A stretch of 64,000 bases of DNA, taken from contig JAUSJX010000029.1 of the NCBI GenBank assembly GCA_030647435.1, positions 1 through 64,000 of the forward strand, written 5' to 3'. This document shows, piece after piece, positions 17,793 to 25,836 of the stretch. The DNA comes from Candidatus Rokuibacteriota bacterium. Lineage in GTDB: Bacteria > Methylomirabilota > Methylomirabilia > Rokubacteriales > CSP1-6. The notes beneath the pieces were generated by a model. That model had not been told where the DNA came from and did no database searches. It was given only the letters and a program-made list of their open reading frames with translations. The position numbers and the translations under genes were made by a program. How positions within the stretch are numbered: position 1 is the first letter of the stretch; each line of letters starts with the position of its first letter.

Positions 17793-19726
17793 GCTCCGCC
17801 CGTGGCGGCCGCGAGCTGCAGCGACAGCTCCTCCCACTCCTTCATCAGCCAGACGACCTGCCCTTCCGCGTCCTTGCGAGCCTGGGCGATCTGCCGGGCC
17901 CGCTCGCCGTCGCGGTAGAGATCGGGGTCGGCCAGCGAGAGCGAGATCTCCTCGAGCCGCCGCTCCATGGTCGAGATCTGCGTCTCGACGGCCTGGAGCC
18001 GCGCCTTGATGGCCTTGATCTCGCGGTCGAGCGCCTTGCGCGGCGCCTGGACTTTCTTCTGCGGAGGCTTCGACACGGGCCCCGCAGCCGCTCCACCGGC
18101 AGGCACGCGGGGTGTCACGGCGGGCGCTGCCTCGGGTTGGGCCTTGCGCGCGAGGTAGTCGTCGTAGTTGCCCAGGTGCGTGGTCAGGCGTCCCCGGTCC
18201 ACCTCGACCACCTGCGTGGCGATGCGGTTGATGAAGTAGCGGTCGTGCGAGATGAAGACGATGGTCCCGGTGAAGGCCGCGAGCGCCCCCTCCAGCACCT
18301 CCTTCGAGGCCAGGTCGAGATGGTTGGTCGGCTCGTCCATGCACAGGAGCGCCGCCGGCCGCACCAGCATCTTGGCCAGCGCCACCCGCGCCTTCTCCCC
18401 GCCCGAGAGGACGGAGATGCGCTTGTCCACCTGGTCGCCGCTGAAGAGGAAGGAGCCCAGGATGGTCCTGAGACGCTGAAGCGTCGAAGCCGAATCCGCC
18501 TGCTCCAGCTCTTCGAGCACGGTCCGCGCGGGGTCGAGGGCGTCCAGCTGGTGCTGGGCGTAGTAGTGCACCGCGACGTTCGCCCCGAGCGCCCGCTCGC
18601 CGCGGTCGAACGGCAGCACGCCCGCCAGCATCTTGAGCAGCGTGGACTTGCCCGCGCCATTGACGCCCACGAGGGCGACCCGTTGCCCGCGCTCCACCGC
18701 GAATTCCATCCCGGCGTACACGACGTTGTCGCCGTAGGCCTTGTGGACGCCGGTCAGCCGGGCGACGGTGCGGCCGGTGCGCGGCGGTTGGGGAAAGGCG
18801 AAATGGATGCGCCGCGAGTCCCCGCCGACCTCGATCCGCTCGATCTTGTCGAGCATCTTGACGCGGCTCTGCACCTGCCGCGCCTTGGTCGCCTGGAAAC
18901 GGAAGCGGTCGATGAAGCGCTCGATCTCCGCCACGCGCTTGGCCTGGTTGCGCTGCCGCGCCTCCAGCAGCGCGTGCCTGGCCTCGCGCTCGACCAGGTA
19001 GTGGTCGTAGTCGCCCATGTAGAGCGTGACCACGCCGTCGGCCATCTCGGCGATGGAGGTGACCATGCGGTTCAGGAAGTAGCGGTCATGCGAGACCACG
19101 ACCACGCTGCCGTCGTAGGAGGAGAGAAAGCTCTCGAGCCAGGCGAGCGACTCGAGGTCGAGGTGGTTCGTGGGCTCGTCGAGCAGGAGGAGATCCGGAC
19201 GAAGCAGGAGGAGCCGGGCCAGCGCCGCGCGCATCCGCCAGCCGCCCGAGAACTCGCCGAGGGGCCGGTGGACGTCGGCGGAAGCGAAGCCGAGCCCGCC
19301 CAGGATGATCTTCGCCTCGGCCTCGAGGCGGTAGCCGCCGAGGGCCTCGAAGCGGTGCTGCACCTCGCCGTAGCGCTCCGTCAGCTCCGGGCCCGCGTCC
19401 GCCGCGGCCATGAGCGCAGCCAGGCGCTCGAGCTCCGCCTCGAGGCGCCAGACCTGGTCGAAGCCGGACAGCGCCTCGGCCAGCACGGTGCCGGCCTCGG
19501 TCGCGCCGACTTCCTGGGGGAGATAGCCGACGGTCACGTCGGTGTCACGGTGCACTCGCCCGGCGTCCGCATCCTCGACGCCCGCCAGGATCCGGCACAG
19601 CGTGGTCTTGCCCGTGCCGTTGGGCCCGCAGAGGCCGATGCGCTCGCCCCGGCCGATGCGCCAGGAGACCTCGCGGAGCAGGGGCTGGCCGCCGTACCCC
19701 TTGGAGACGGCGTCGAGCGCGATCAC
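17789..19726 (-). CDS. ABC-F family ATPase
   Basis: A 645-residue soluble protein with two ABC domains and no membrane domain. Walker A motifs GPNGTGKTT and GVNGAGKST, signatures FSGGWRMR and LSGGEKARVA, joined by a charged linker, with a C-terminal coiled coil (residues about 555-640). This is the ABC-F layout (Uup/YheS/EttA relatives), which act on the ribosome in translation or protect it from antibiotics. Proximity to an MFS exporter in the same unit fits drug tolerance, but that is inference. Confidence 0.9.
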   Translation of the reverse strand: MIALDAVSKGYGGQPLLREVSWRIGRGERIGLCGPNGTGKTTLCRILAGVEDADAGRVHRDTDVTVGYLPQEVGATEAGTVLAEALSGFDQVWRLEAELERLAALMAAADAGPELTERYGEVQHRFEALGGYRLEAEAKIILGGLGFASADVHRPLGEFSGGWRMRAALARLLLLRPDLLLLDEPTNHLDLESLAWLESFLSSYDGSVVVVSHDRYFLNRMVTSIAEMADGVVTLYMGDYDHYLVEREARHALLEARQRNQAKRVAEIERFIDRFRFQATKARQVQSRVKMLDKIERIEVGGDSRRIHFAFPQPPRTGRTVARLTGVHKAYGDNVVYAGMEFAVERGQRVALVGVNGAGKSTLLKMLAGVLPFDRGERALGANVAVHYYAQHQLDALDPARTVLEELEQADSASTLQRLRTILGSFLFSGDQVDKRISVLSGGEKARVALAKMLVRPAALLCMDEPTNHLDLASKEVLEGALAAFTGTIVFISHDRYFINRIATQVVEVDRGRLTTHLGNYDDYLARKAQPEAAPAVTPRVPAGGAAAGPVSKPPQKKVQAPRKALDREIKAIKARLQAVETQISTMERRLEEISLSLADPDLYRDGERARQIAQARKDAEGQVVWLMKEWEELSLQLAAATGGA

Positions 19727-19753
19727 GGCGGGCCTCCCCCTATCTCTCTTCCC

Positions 19754-20152
19754 CTACCCCATGGTCTGGACGCGGTCCGGCGCGATCGTGAAGATCACGC
19801 GCACCTCGCCCGGCTTGCGGTACGGGTAGCGGTCCTGGCCCAGGTACTTCTTCGAGAGCGCGTCGATATGGGCGTCGGCGCCCGACTCGGTGACGGCGGC
19901 GACGCGGCCCCTGACCTGCACGTACCGGTAGGGGTTGTCGGGATCCATGATGGACAGCGCCACCGCCGGAGTGCGGCGGAGGTTCTTGTCCTTCAGGCGC
20001 CCCTTGGCGGTGTTGATGCGGAGACGGCTGCCGTCCCAGTCGAACCACACGGGCGTCACCTGAGGCGTGCCGTCGGCGTTGAGCGTCGCCAGGTTTGCGA
20101 AGGCCTTCTTCGTCGTGAGCAGGTCGCTGTATGCCTCGGGAATGGCGCTCAT
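19754..20152 (-). CDS. PPOX-class F420/FMN-dependent oxidoreductase
   Basis: A 132-residue split-barrel flavin/deazaflavin protein. LATLNADGTPQVTPVWFDWDG and the RYVQVRGRVAAV strand match the PPOX class F420-dependent group (Rv1155 type). These enzymes reduce small substrates with F420H2 or bind FMN. ATG 20152 overlaps the TGA of the AhpD-like gene (ATGA). Confidence 0.88.
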   Translation of the reverse strand: MSAIPEAYSDLLTTKKAFANLATLNADGTPQVTPVWFDWDGSRLRINTAKGRLKDKNLRRTPAVALSIMDPDNPYRYVQVRGRVAAVTESGADAHIDALSKKYLGQDRYPYRKPGEVRVIFTIAPDRVQTMG

Positions 20153-20499
20153 TGTGCGGATCCTTTCTTGACTTCGTCCATGACGGCGAAAGCGTGGCGA
20201 ACGGACTTCATGCTGATCGTGCCGCCCATGATGGCGCCGATGTCGAGCGTCTCTGCGATCTCCGCGTCCGTCGCGCCCAGGTGGAGGACCTCCTCCACGC
20301 GGTGCTCGATTCAGTCGAAACAGTTCTGGACGACCGCGACGCTGAGCGCCGTCAGCTCCTTGTGCTTCTTGCTGAGGGCCCCGTCGGCGAACACCCGCCT
20401 GCCGACCTCGCCCACGACCGCGGGCACCTTCATCGGGCTCTTGGCGATGAGGCCGTTGAGCCGTTTGCGCTCCTGGTTCTTCTCGTGGAGGTGGATCAT
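20149..20499 (-). CDS. AhpD-like/carboxymuconolactone decarboxylase-family selenoprotein
   Basis: A 116-residue protein if TGA at 20313-20311 is read as selenocysteine (residue 63). Upstream: LSKKHKELTALSVAVVQNC; downstream in frame: IEHRVEEVLHLGATDAEI, exactly the AhpD pattern, so TGA replaces the second Cys of the redox CxxC (Cys60-Phe-Asp-Sec63), with His66 nearby. The frame runs on to a TGA that overlaps the next gene's ATG. A hairpin starts 12 bases after the TGA. ATG 20499 follows AAGGAGG and overlaps the preceding stop. AhpD-like proteins are thiol-based peroxide or redox enzymes. Confidence 0.8.
20281..20298 (-). promoter_or_regulatory. Bacterial SECIS-like hairpin
   Basis: On the minus strand GTGGAGG-AGGT-CCTCCAC: a perfect 7-bp stem with a G-containing tetraloop at bases 23-26 counted from the U of UGA. 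Position and the GGU in the apical loop agree with known bacterial SECIS elements read by SelB. Confidence 0.65.
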
Positions 20500-21014
20500 G
20501 CGCCCTCCTTGGGCGGTACGTCGGTGAGCATCCGGGCGCGGGCCTCGGCCAGCCCGCGCAGGGCCAGCAGCAGCCGCACCATGCACTGCTGGACCAGGGC
20601 CGCGTCCTGCGCCGTGGGATCGGCCATCCACGCTCTCGCCCACTCGCGGCTCCCGGCCTTCAAGCCGAGCGTGGGCGACAGCTGCTCGAGGCGGAGCAGC
20701 AGGTCGTCCGCCGGCAGCCCTGCCGCCCGCAGCCGGGCGACCACGGCGCCGCGCACCGCGGCGTTCCACATGCCCGTCAGCGCCTCGAGCAGCGCCGCGT
20801 AGCAGGTCGCGTCGGGCTTCTGCTTGAGGTGCTCGACCACAACCGCCAGCAGCGGATGGACGGCGGGCTCGCCCTCGTCGTCCACGCCGGCGAGCCCGGC
20901 CAGCATCGGGTCCCGTCCGAGCTCGGGCAATTGCTCGAGGAGGTCGAGGAGCTCGGCCACGGGGACGGGAGGCAGCCCTGCAAGCCGGTCGAGGAGCGGC
21001 GCGTCGCCTGCCAC
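20496..21014 (-). CDS. Hypothetical helical protein
   Basis: About 172 residues, Leu- and Ala-rich, all helical, soluble, not recognised. Segments such as LLDLLEQLPELGRDPMLAG and LVQQCMVRLLLALRGLAEAR suggest a helical repeat or bundle. GTG 21014 lies just beyond the MFS stop; its own stop overlaps the ATG of the AhpD-like selenoprotein, so translation is coupled. Confidence 0.7.
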   Translation of the reverse strand: MAGDAPLLDRLAGLPPVPVAELLDLLEQLPELGRDPMLAGLAGVDDEGEPAVHPLLAVVVEHLKQKPDATCYAALLEALTGMWNAAVRGAVVARLRAAGLPADDLLLRLEQLSPTLGLKAGSREWARAWMADPTAQDAALVQQCMVRLLLALRGLAEARARMLTDVPPKEGA

Positions 21015-21015
21015 G

Positions 21016-22563
21016 TCAGGACCCCGAGGGCGCCGCGGGCTCCTGCGCGACGGCCAGGTCACGCGCCTGTCCCGCCGGCACGAGGAAAGCCGAGGCAAGC
21101 GCCGCCACCGCGACGACGAGCCCCACCACGAAGACGCTGCCCACGGCGTGCGCCATCGCGGGCCGCATCTGGCCGAGGACGTCGGCGCCCAGGCCCGCGC
21201 GCGTCACCGGGTTGACGATCAGGTCGGGGTGGGCGACGACCTCGCGCAGCCTATCTTGTAAACCCGCCGGCGCCGCCGCGAGCAGCGCGGAGAGCTCCTG
21301 GTGGAGACGCTGGGCCATGACCGAGCCCATCACCGCCACGCCGACGGCGCCGCCGATGGTGCGGAAGAAGCCCGTGACCGACGTCGCGGAGCCGAGCAGC
21401 GAGCGCGGGACGGCACTCTGGACCGCGATCAGCATCGGCACGAAGACGAGCCCCATGCCCACCCCGGCCAGGATCATGTCGCGCACCGCGGCGCCCCGCG
21501 TCAGCGACTCGTTCCAGCCCGCCAGCAGGACAAAGGCCAGCGTCAGGAAGAGCATGCCCGCCACCACCACCGAGCGATAGCCGACGCGCAGCACGAGACG
21601 CGCGCCCAGGATGGAGCAGGCGACCCAACCGATCACGAACGGCATGAGCACGAACCCCGCCTGCGTCGCGCTGCTGCCGGTCACGGCCTGGAGAAAGAGC
21701 GGCACGAAGGTGATGGCGCCGAACATGGCCATGCCCGACAGGAAGCCCGTCGCCGCCGCCGCCCGGACCATCGGGTTCGCGAAGAGCCCGAGCGGCACCA
21801 CGGGCTCGACGGCCTGCCGTTCGATCATCACGAATAAGACCAACAGCAGGGCCGAGAGCCCGAGCAGCGCCAGCACCTCGGGTCTCCACCACGAGGCGCC
21901 GCGCCCGGCCTCGACAAGTCCGATCAGGAGCGCCGAGATCGCCGCCGCGAAGACCGCCGTGCCGGCATAGTCGAAGGCCGCCGTGCGCCGCGCAGTCCGC
22001 TCGCCGGCCAGCCCCCACCTGATGGCGGCCATCGCGAGGAATCCGAATGGCAGGTTGATGTAGAAGACCGCGCGCCACGAGACCGCGTCGGTCAGGAATC
22101 CGCCGATGAGCGGGCCCACCAGCGAGGCCACGCCCCAGACACCCGAGAAGTACCCCTGCATCTTGGCGCGGCGCTCGAGCCCGTAGAGGTCGGCGATGAT
22201 GGTCATGCCGATCGTGATGAGGGACCCCGCGCCGAGCCCCTGGATGGCGCGGAAGACGATGAGCTGGGTCATGCTCTGGGACAGGCCGGACAGCGCCGAG
22301 CCGATGAGGAAGAGGCTCAGGCCCGTGAGGTAGACGCGGCGGCGTCCGAGCTGGTCGGCGAGCCGGCCCCAGAGCGGCATGGTCACCGTCGAAGCCAGGA
22401 GGAAGCCCGAGAATACCCAGGAATAGATCTGGATGCCGCCCAGGGTCGCGATGACCGTGGGCATGGCCGTGGCCACGACCGTGGACTCCATGGCCGCGAG
22501 GAAGACCGATCCCATGACGCCCGCCAGCACCAGCCGACGCCGCAGCTCCGCGTGCTCGGTCAT
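21016..22563 (-). CDS. MFS drug-efflux transporter, DHA2 (EmrB/QacA) type
   Basis: A 515-residue membrane protein with about 14 helices. GRLADQLGRRRVY is the loop 2-3 MFS motif, and GVWGVASLVGPLIGGFLTD is motif C of drug/proton antiporters. It should export drugs or metabolites by proton exchange. ATG 22563 overlaps the DUF971 stop (TGATG); an in-frame extension further upstream is a shadow of that gene. Confidence 0.92.
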   Translation of the reverse strand: MTEHAELRRRLVLAGVMGSVFLAAMESTVVATAMPTVIATLGGIQIYSWVFSGFLLASTVTMPLWGRLADQLGRRRVYLTGLSLFLIGSALSGLSQSMTQLIVFRAIQGLGAGSLITIGMTIIADLYGLERRAKMQGYFSGVWGVASLVGPLIGGFLTDAVSWRAVFYINLPFGFLAMAAIRWGLAGERTARRTAAFDYAGTAVFAAAISALLIGLVEAGRGASWWRPEVLALLGLSALLLVLFVMIERQAVEPVVPLGLFANPMVRAAAATGFLSGMAMFGAITFVPLFLQAVTGSSATQAGFVLMPFVIGWVACSILGARLVLRVGYRSVVVAGMLFLTLAFVLLAGWNESLTRGAAVRDMILAGVGMGLVFVPMLIAVQSAVPRSLLGSATSVTGFFRTIGGAVGVAVMGSVMAQRLHQELSALLAAAPAGLQDRLREVVAHPDLIVNPVTRAGLGADVLGQMRPAMAHAVGSVFVVGLVVAVAALASAFLVPAGQARDLAVAQEPAAPSGS

Positions 22564-22889
22564 CAGTGGCCGCCGGTGCAGCCGGCGCACTTGCACAACG
22601 CGCGCAGGACGGGAAACGGGTAGAGGCTCTCGTGGCCGTCGGACCACGTCACGCGAAGCCCTTCGGGCAGCTTCTTGATGTCCCGCGGCCAGCTCATGGC
22701 GGGGGACAGCGCCGTTTCGGCCTCGCCCTTCCGGGCCGGATCGTCCAGCCGCAGCTTCTCGAACGGATAGATGCTCGAGTGTTTGTCCGCCCACGTCACG
22801 CCGACCGCGTACCGGCCCACCAGATGCACGTCCGTGGGCTCATCGGGACTGGGCTGACCCAGAATGGGCAGGTTGATCTTGATCGCCAT
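22563..22889 (-). CDS. DUF971 protein with apparently swapped halves
   Basis: A 108-residue protein of the DUF971 type. Normally a WsDG...LR..CpCA.C half comes first and a GrYAv...GHdtGIY...LR half second. Here VGRYAVGVTWADKHSSIYPF comes first and LRVTWSDGHESLYPF with CKCAGC second, which looks like a circular permutation (comparison from memory). DUF971 domains are linked to Fe-S/ApbC and gamma-butyrobetaine hydroxylase proteins. The cysteines at the C terminus could bind metal. Confidence 0.75.
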   Translation of the reverse strand: MAIKINLPILGQPSPDEPTDVHLVGRYAVGVTWADKHSSIYPFEKLRLDDPARKGEAETALSPAMSWPRDIKKLPEGLRVTWSDGHESLYPFPVLRALCKCAGCTGGH

Positions 22890-22893
22890 ACTG

Positions 22894-23802
22894 TCAGGCC
22901 GCCGCCGCGCCCAGCTGCCGCCCCGCCAGGAGGTAGTGCACGGCCATGTTCTGGTACGGCCCCCACGCGGCAGCGCGCCGCCTGACGGCCGCCTCGTCGA
23001 GGGGCCGCCCCCGGTTGTAGAAGTGCTCGAACGCGCGGCGAACCGCGAGATCGCCCGCGGCGCAGACGTCGCCTCGGCCGAGGTGGCGCGCGAGGAACCA
23101 GTCGGCCGTCCACCGGCCGAAGCCGCGCACGGCGGTGAGCTCCTCGACAACTTCTTCGTTGGAGCGTCCGCCGAGGGCGGTGAGATCGAGAGCGCCCGAG
23201 GCCACCTGGCGCCCGAGGCCCACGATGTACTCCGACTTGCGCGTCGTGAGCTGCATCCGGCGCAGCTCGCTCACCCTCGCCCGCGCCAGCCGCTCCGCCT
23301 CGGGAAATCCGTAGACGGTGTGCCCGCCCACCTCGACCGCCGTGCCGAAGCGGCGCACGAGCCGGGCCTTGACCGCGAAGGCGAATGACAGGTTGACCTG
23401 CTGGGCGCACACCGTGCCGACCAGCATCTCGAAAGGCTGCGGGGCGAGGGTGGGTCTCAATCCCCGGAGGCGCGGCACGAGAAAGCCCAGCACGGGGTCT
23501 TGCTCCGCGACGCGGTAGAACCCTTCGACGTCGAGACCGAGGCCGCAGATGCGCGCGACCTCGTCCGCGGCCGCCTCGAGCACGCGCGCGCTGCGCTCCC
23601 CCGGCGTGGACACGAGGAGCCGCGCGCCCTCGACGCTGCCCGTCCAACGCACCTCGTAGCCGCACCAGCGACGGCCCACCTTCACGGCGCGACGGAACAC
23701 GCCCGGCGACAGCCGGTTGGCGGGATCCTCGCCCCAGAGGTGGAAGCGCTGGAGCGTGCGCGGGACGTCAAGGAAGCCTTCAACCCGAATCTCGGTCTTC
23801 AT
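22894..23802 (-). CDS. AlkA-type 3-methyladenine DNA glycosylase
   Basis: A 302-residue HhH-GPD DNA glycosylase. The hairpin GFGRWTADWFLARHL is followed by the catalytic Asp in AAGDLAVRRA, and CAQQVNLSFA is the conserved helix. It removes alkylated bases to start base excision repair. The N-terminal 120 residues correspond to the AlkA_N fold. Confidence 0.88.
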   Translation of the reverse strand: MKTEIRVEGFLDVPRTLQRFHLWGEDPANRLSPGVFRRAVKVGRRWCGYEVRWTGSVEGARLLVSTPGERSARVLEAAADEVARICGLGLDVEGFYRVAEQDPVLGFLVPRLRGLRPTLAPQPFEMLVGTVCAQQVNLSFAFAVKARLVRRFGTAVEVGGHTVYGFPEAERLARARVSELRRMQLTTRKSEYIVGLGRQVASGALDLTALGGRSNEEVVEELTAVRGFGRWTADWFLARHLGRGDVCAAGDLAVRRAFEHFYNRGRPLDEAAVRRRAAAWGPYQNMAVHYLLAGRQLGAAAA

Positions 23803-23853
23803 GGCGGGCTCTCAGTCTACCAGAGCCGTCCCGGGTGGACACGCCGTCCAGGA

Positions 23854-24753
23854 TCAGTGGCGGATGTCGAAATAGAGCGGACCGGGAGGGACGGGCGGAC
23901 TGTTCCCCAGCCGCTTGACCACGAAGTTGAAGTCCACCAGATCGGCTGCGAAGGGGCGGAGCATGGCGCAGGCGGCGGACTCGGCGGGCAGCGGCACGAG
24001 GAGCTGGCGGACGCCCCGCGCGCGCAGGACCCCGACCAGACTCGCGAAGGCGCCGAGTGCCTCGGGTCCTTCGAGCATCAGGTCGAAGGCCTTGACCGCG
24101 CGGAAGGCGAACGGGTCGAGCCCGCGCGCCGCGCGGTCGTCCCACACGGACAGCCAGGCGGTGCCGCGGCGGCTGATCGCCGTCCAGCTGCCCGCGTAGG
24201 CGCCCTCGGGCGCGGGCGAGAAGAGCTCCCGCTCGAGGAAGAGCGGCGCGAAGTGGTTGGACTGGACGGCGGCGAGTCTCAACCGCATCAGGTGCGGGTC
24301 GCGGTAGAGATCGAACTGGACGGCCCGGGGCTCGGCCATGCCGTCGAAGCGCGCGAGCTCCAGCACCAGGTAGTCGAAGCGGGCTACCGTCTCCCACCCG
24401 AGCGCGGTCACCATCTTCATCGACGGGACATTGGATGTCTTGATGAGCCCCGTGAGGTAGCCGGCGCCCTGGGCCTGGGCCCACTGCTCGGCGGCCTCGA
24501 GCAGGGCCGGCCCCAGCCCCCGACGCTGGAGGCCCGGCTGGACGCGCGTATTAAAGGAGTAGCCCGTCCTGCATCTGACCCCGCCGACCCGCACCTCCGT
24601 CAGCGCCAGGCACTCGACTCCGATGACGGCGCCCTCGCGCTCTGCCACCAGCACCTGGGAAACGGGGTAGGCGTCGGTACGGGCGAAGAAGTGAGCGCGG
24701 GCCTGGATGAGGGACGCCCCCGCGTGGGGCGCCGTACCCTCGAGGGCAAGCAA
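23854..24753 (-). CDS. GNAT-family N-acetyltransferase with C-terminal extension
   Basis: At least 299 residues. The N-terminal GNAT fold includes VLVAEREGAVIGVECLAL and RVQPGLQRRGLGPALLEAAE, the acetyl-CoA-binding motif A. The C-terminal half looks like a second, degenerate GNAT-like fold. The TTG at 24753 starts inside the expected first strand; the frame remains open upstream with TVLREATEDDHPS, so the true start is probably near 24800 but no ATG, GTG or TTG is in frame there. Substrate unknown. Confidence 0.75.
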   Translation of the reverse strand: MLALEGTAPHAGASLIQARAHFFARTDAYPVSQVLVAEREGAVIGVECLALTEVRVGGVRCRTGYSFNTRVQPGLQRRGLGPALLEAAEQWAQAQGAGYLTGLIKTSNVPSMKMVTALGWETVARFDYLVLELARFDGMAEPRAVQFDLYRDPHLMRLRLAAVQSNHFAPLFLERELFSPAPEGAYAGSWTAISRRGTAWLSVWDDRAARGLDPFAFRAVKAFDLMLEGPEALGAFASLVGVLRARGVRQLLVPLPAESAACAMLRPFAADLVDFNFVVKRLGNSPPVPPGPLYFDIRH

Positions 24754-24990
24754 GGAGGGGTGGTCGTCCTCGGTCGCTTCCCGAAGGACGGTGTCCCCTG
24801 CAATCTGGGTCAGGAGCGAATGGGTCGTAGGCCCTCCCTCCGCGATCGAGTCCTTCTCCGGCTGCGCTCGGCCGCCATCCTACCCCAGGCCGGAAGACTG
24901 GGGCGGTGAAAGAATCGCGATGCGGGCGTTGCCACGGTATCCCGGCCGGCGTAGGTTTTCGGCACCTCTCCCACGTTCCAGGAGGACGCC

Positions 24991-25798
24991 ATGACAGACC
25001 TTGTGCTCGTCGAGCAGTCGGAAGGGGTCCGGACGCTCACGCTCAACCGGCCCGATGCCCTCAATGCCCTGACGGTCCCAGCCATGGCGGCGCTGGCCGA
25101 CCGCCTCGAGGAGGCCGCCGCGGATCCCCCCAGGCGCCGCCAGGTCCGGTGAGCGCGCAGTGGTGATCACGGGCGCGGGCAACGCCTTCTCGGCGGGCGG
25201 TGACCTGGCGTTCCTCCAGGAGCTGCCGGCCATGCCGCCGGCCCGCATCCGCGAGGTGGTCTACGGCACCTTCCAGCGCGTGCCGCGGGCCATACGCTCT
25301 ATGGACAAGCCCGTGGTCGCCGCCGTCAACAGCGCGGCCGTGGGCGCCGGGTGCGAGATCACGGTCGCCTGCGATTTCCGGATCGCCTCTTCGCTCGCGC
25401 GTTTCGGCGAGGTCTGGATCAACCTCGGCTGCGTGCCGGCGCTCGGCGGGATGTTCCTCCTGCCGCGGATCGTGGGCCTGGCGAAGGCGACGGAGCTCGT
25501 GATGACCGGCGAGATCATCGACGCCGCGGAGGCCCTGCGCATCGGCCTCGTGAACAAGGTCGTCATCCCGCCCGACCTTCCGCGCGCGGCCTTCGAGCTC
25601 GCGCGGCGGCTGGCGCGCGGTCCCGCGCGCGCGCTCGCGGCGGCCAAGACCGCGCTCAACCGCGGGCTCGACTCGACGTTCCTTGCCGAGCTCGAGGCGA
25701 CGCTCGAGCAGCAGACCGCCTGTTTCGCCACGCGGGACTTCGCCGAGGGCGTGGAGGCCCTGGCGGCCAAGCGCCCGCCCCGCTTCACCGGCGCCTAG
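24991..25798 (+). pseudogene. Enoyl-CoA hydratase/isomerase, frameshifted at a C6 run
   Basis: Two frames together encode a full crotonase. Part one, ATG 24991 (GGAGG before it), gives LNRPDALNALTVPAM; part two continues AVVITGAGNAFSAGGDLAFL and GLVNKVV, with the CoA-binding and oxyanion-hole Gly residues. Removing one C from the run at 25126-25131 restores a continuous frame through DPPGAARSGERAVV. Sequencing or assembly error is more likely than decay, since all else is intact. Would hydrate enoyl-CoA in fatty-acid oxidation. Confidence 0.8.
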
Positions 25799-25836
25799 CC
25801 GAAGGGCGGCGACCGGGGCCACGGCTATCGCCCTCG

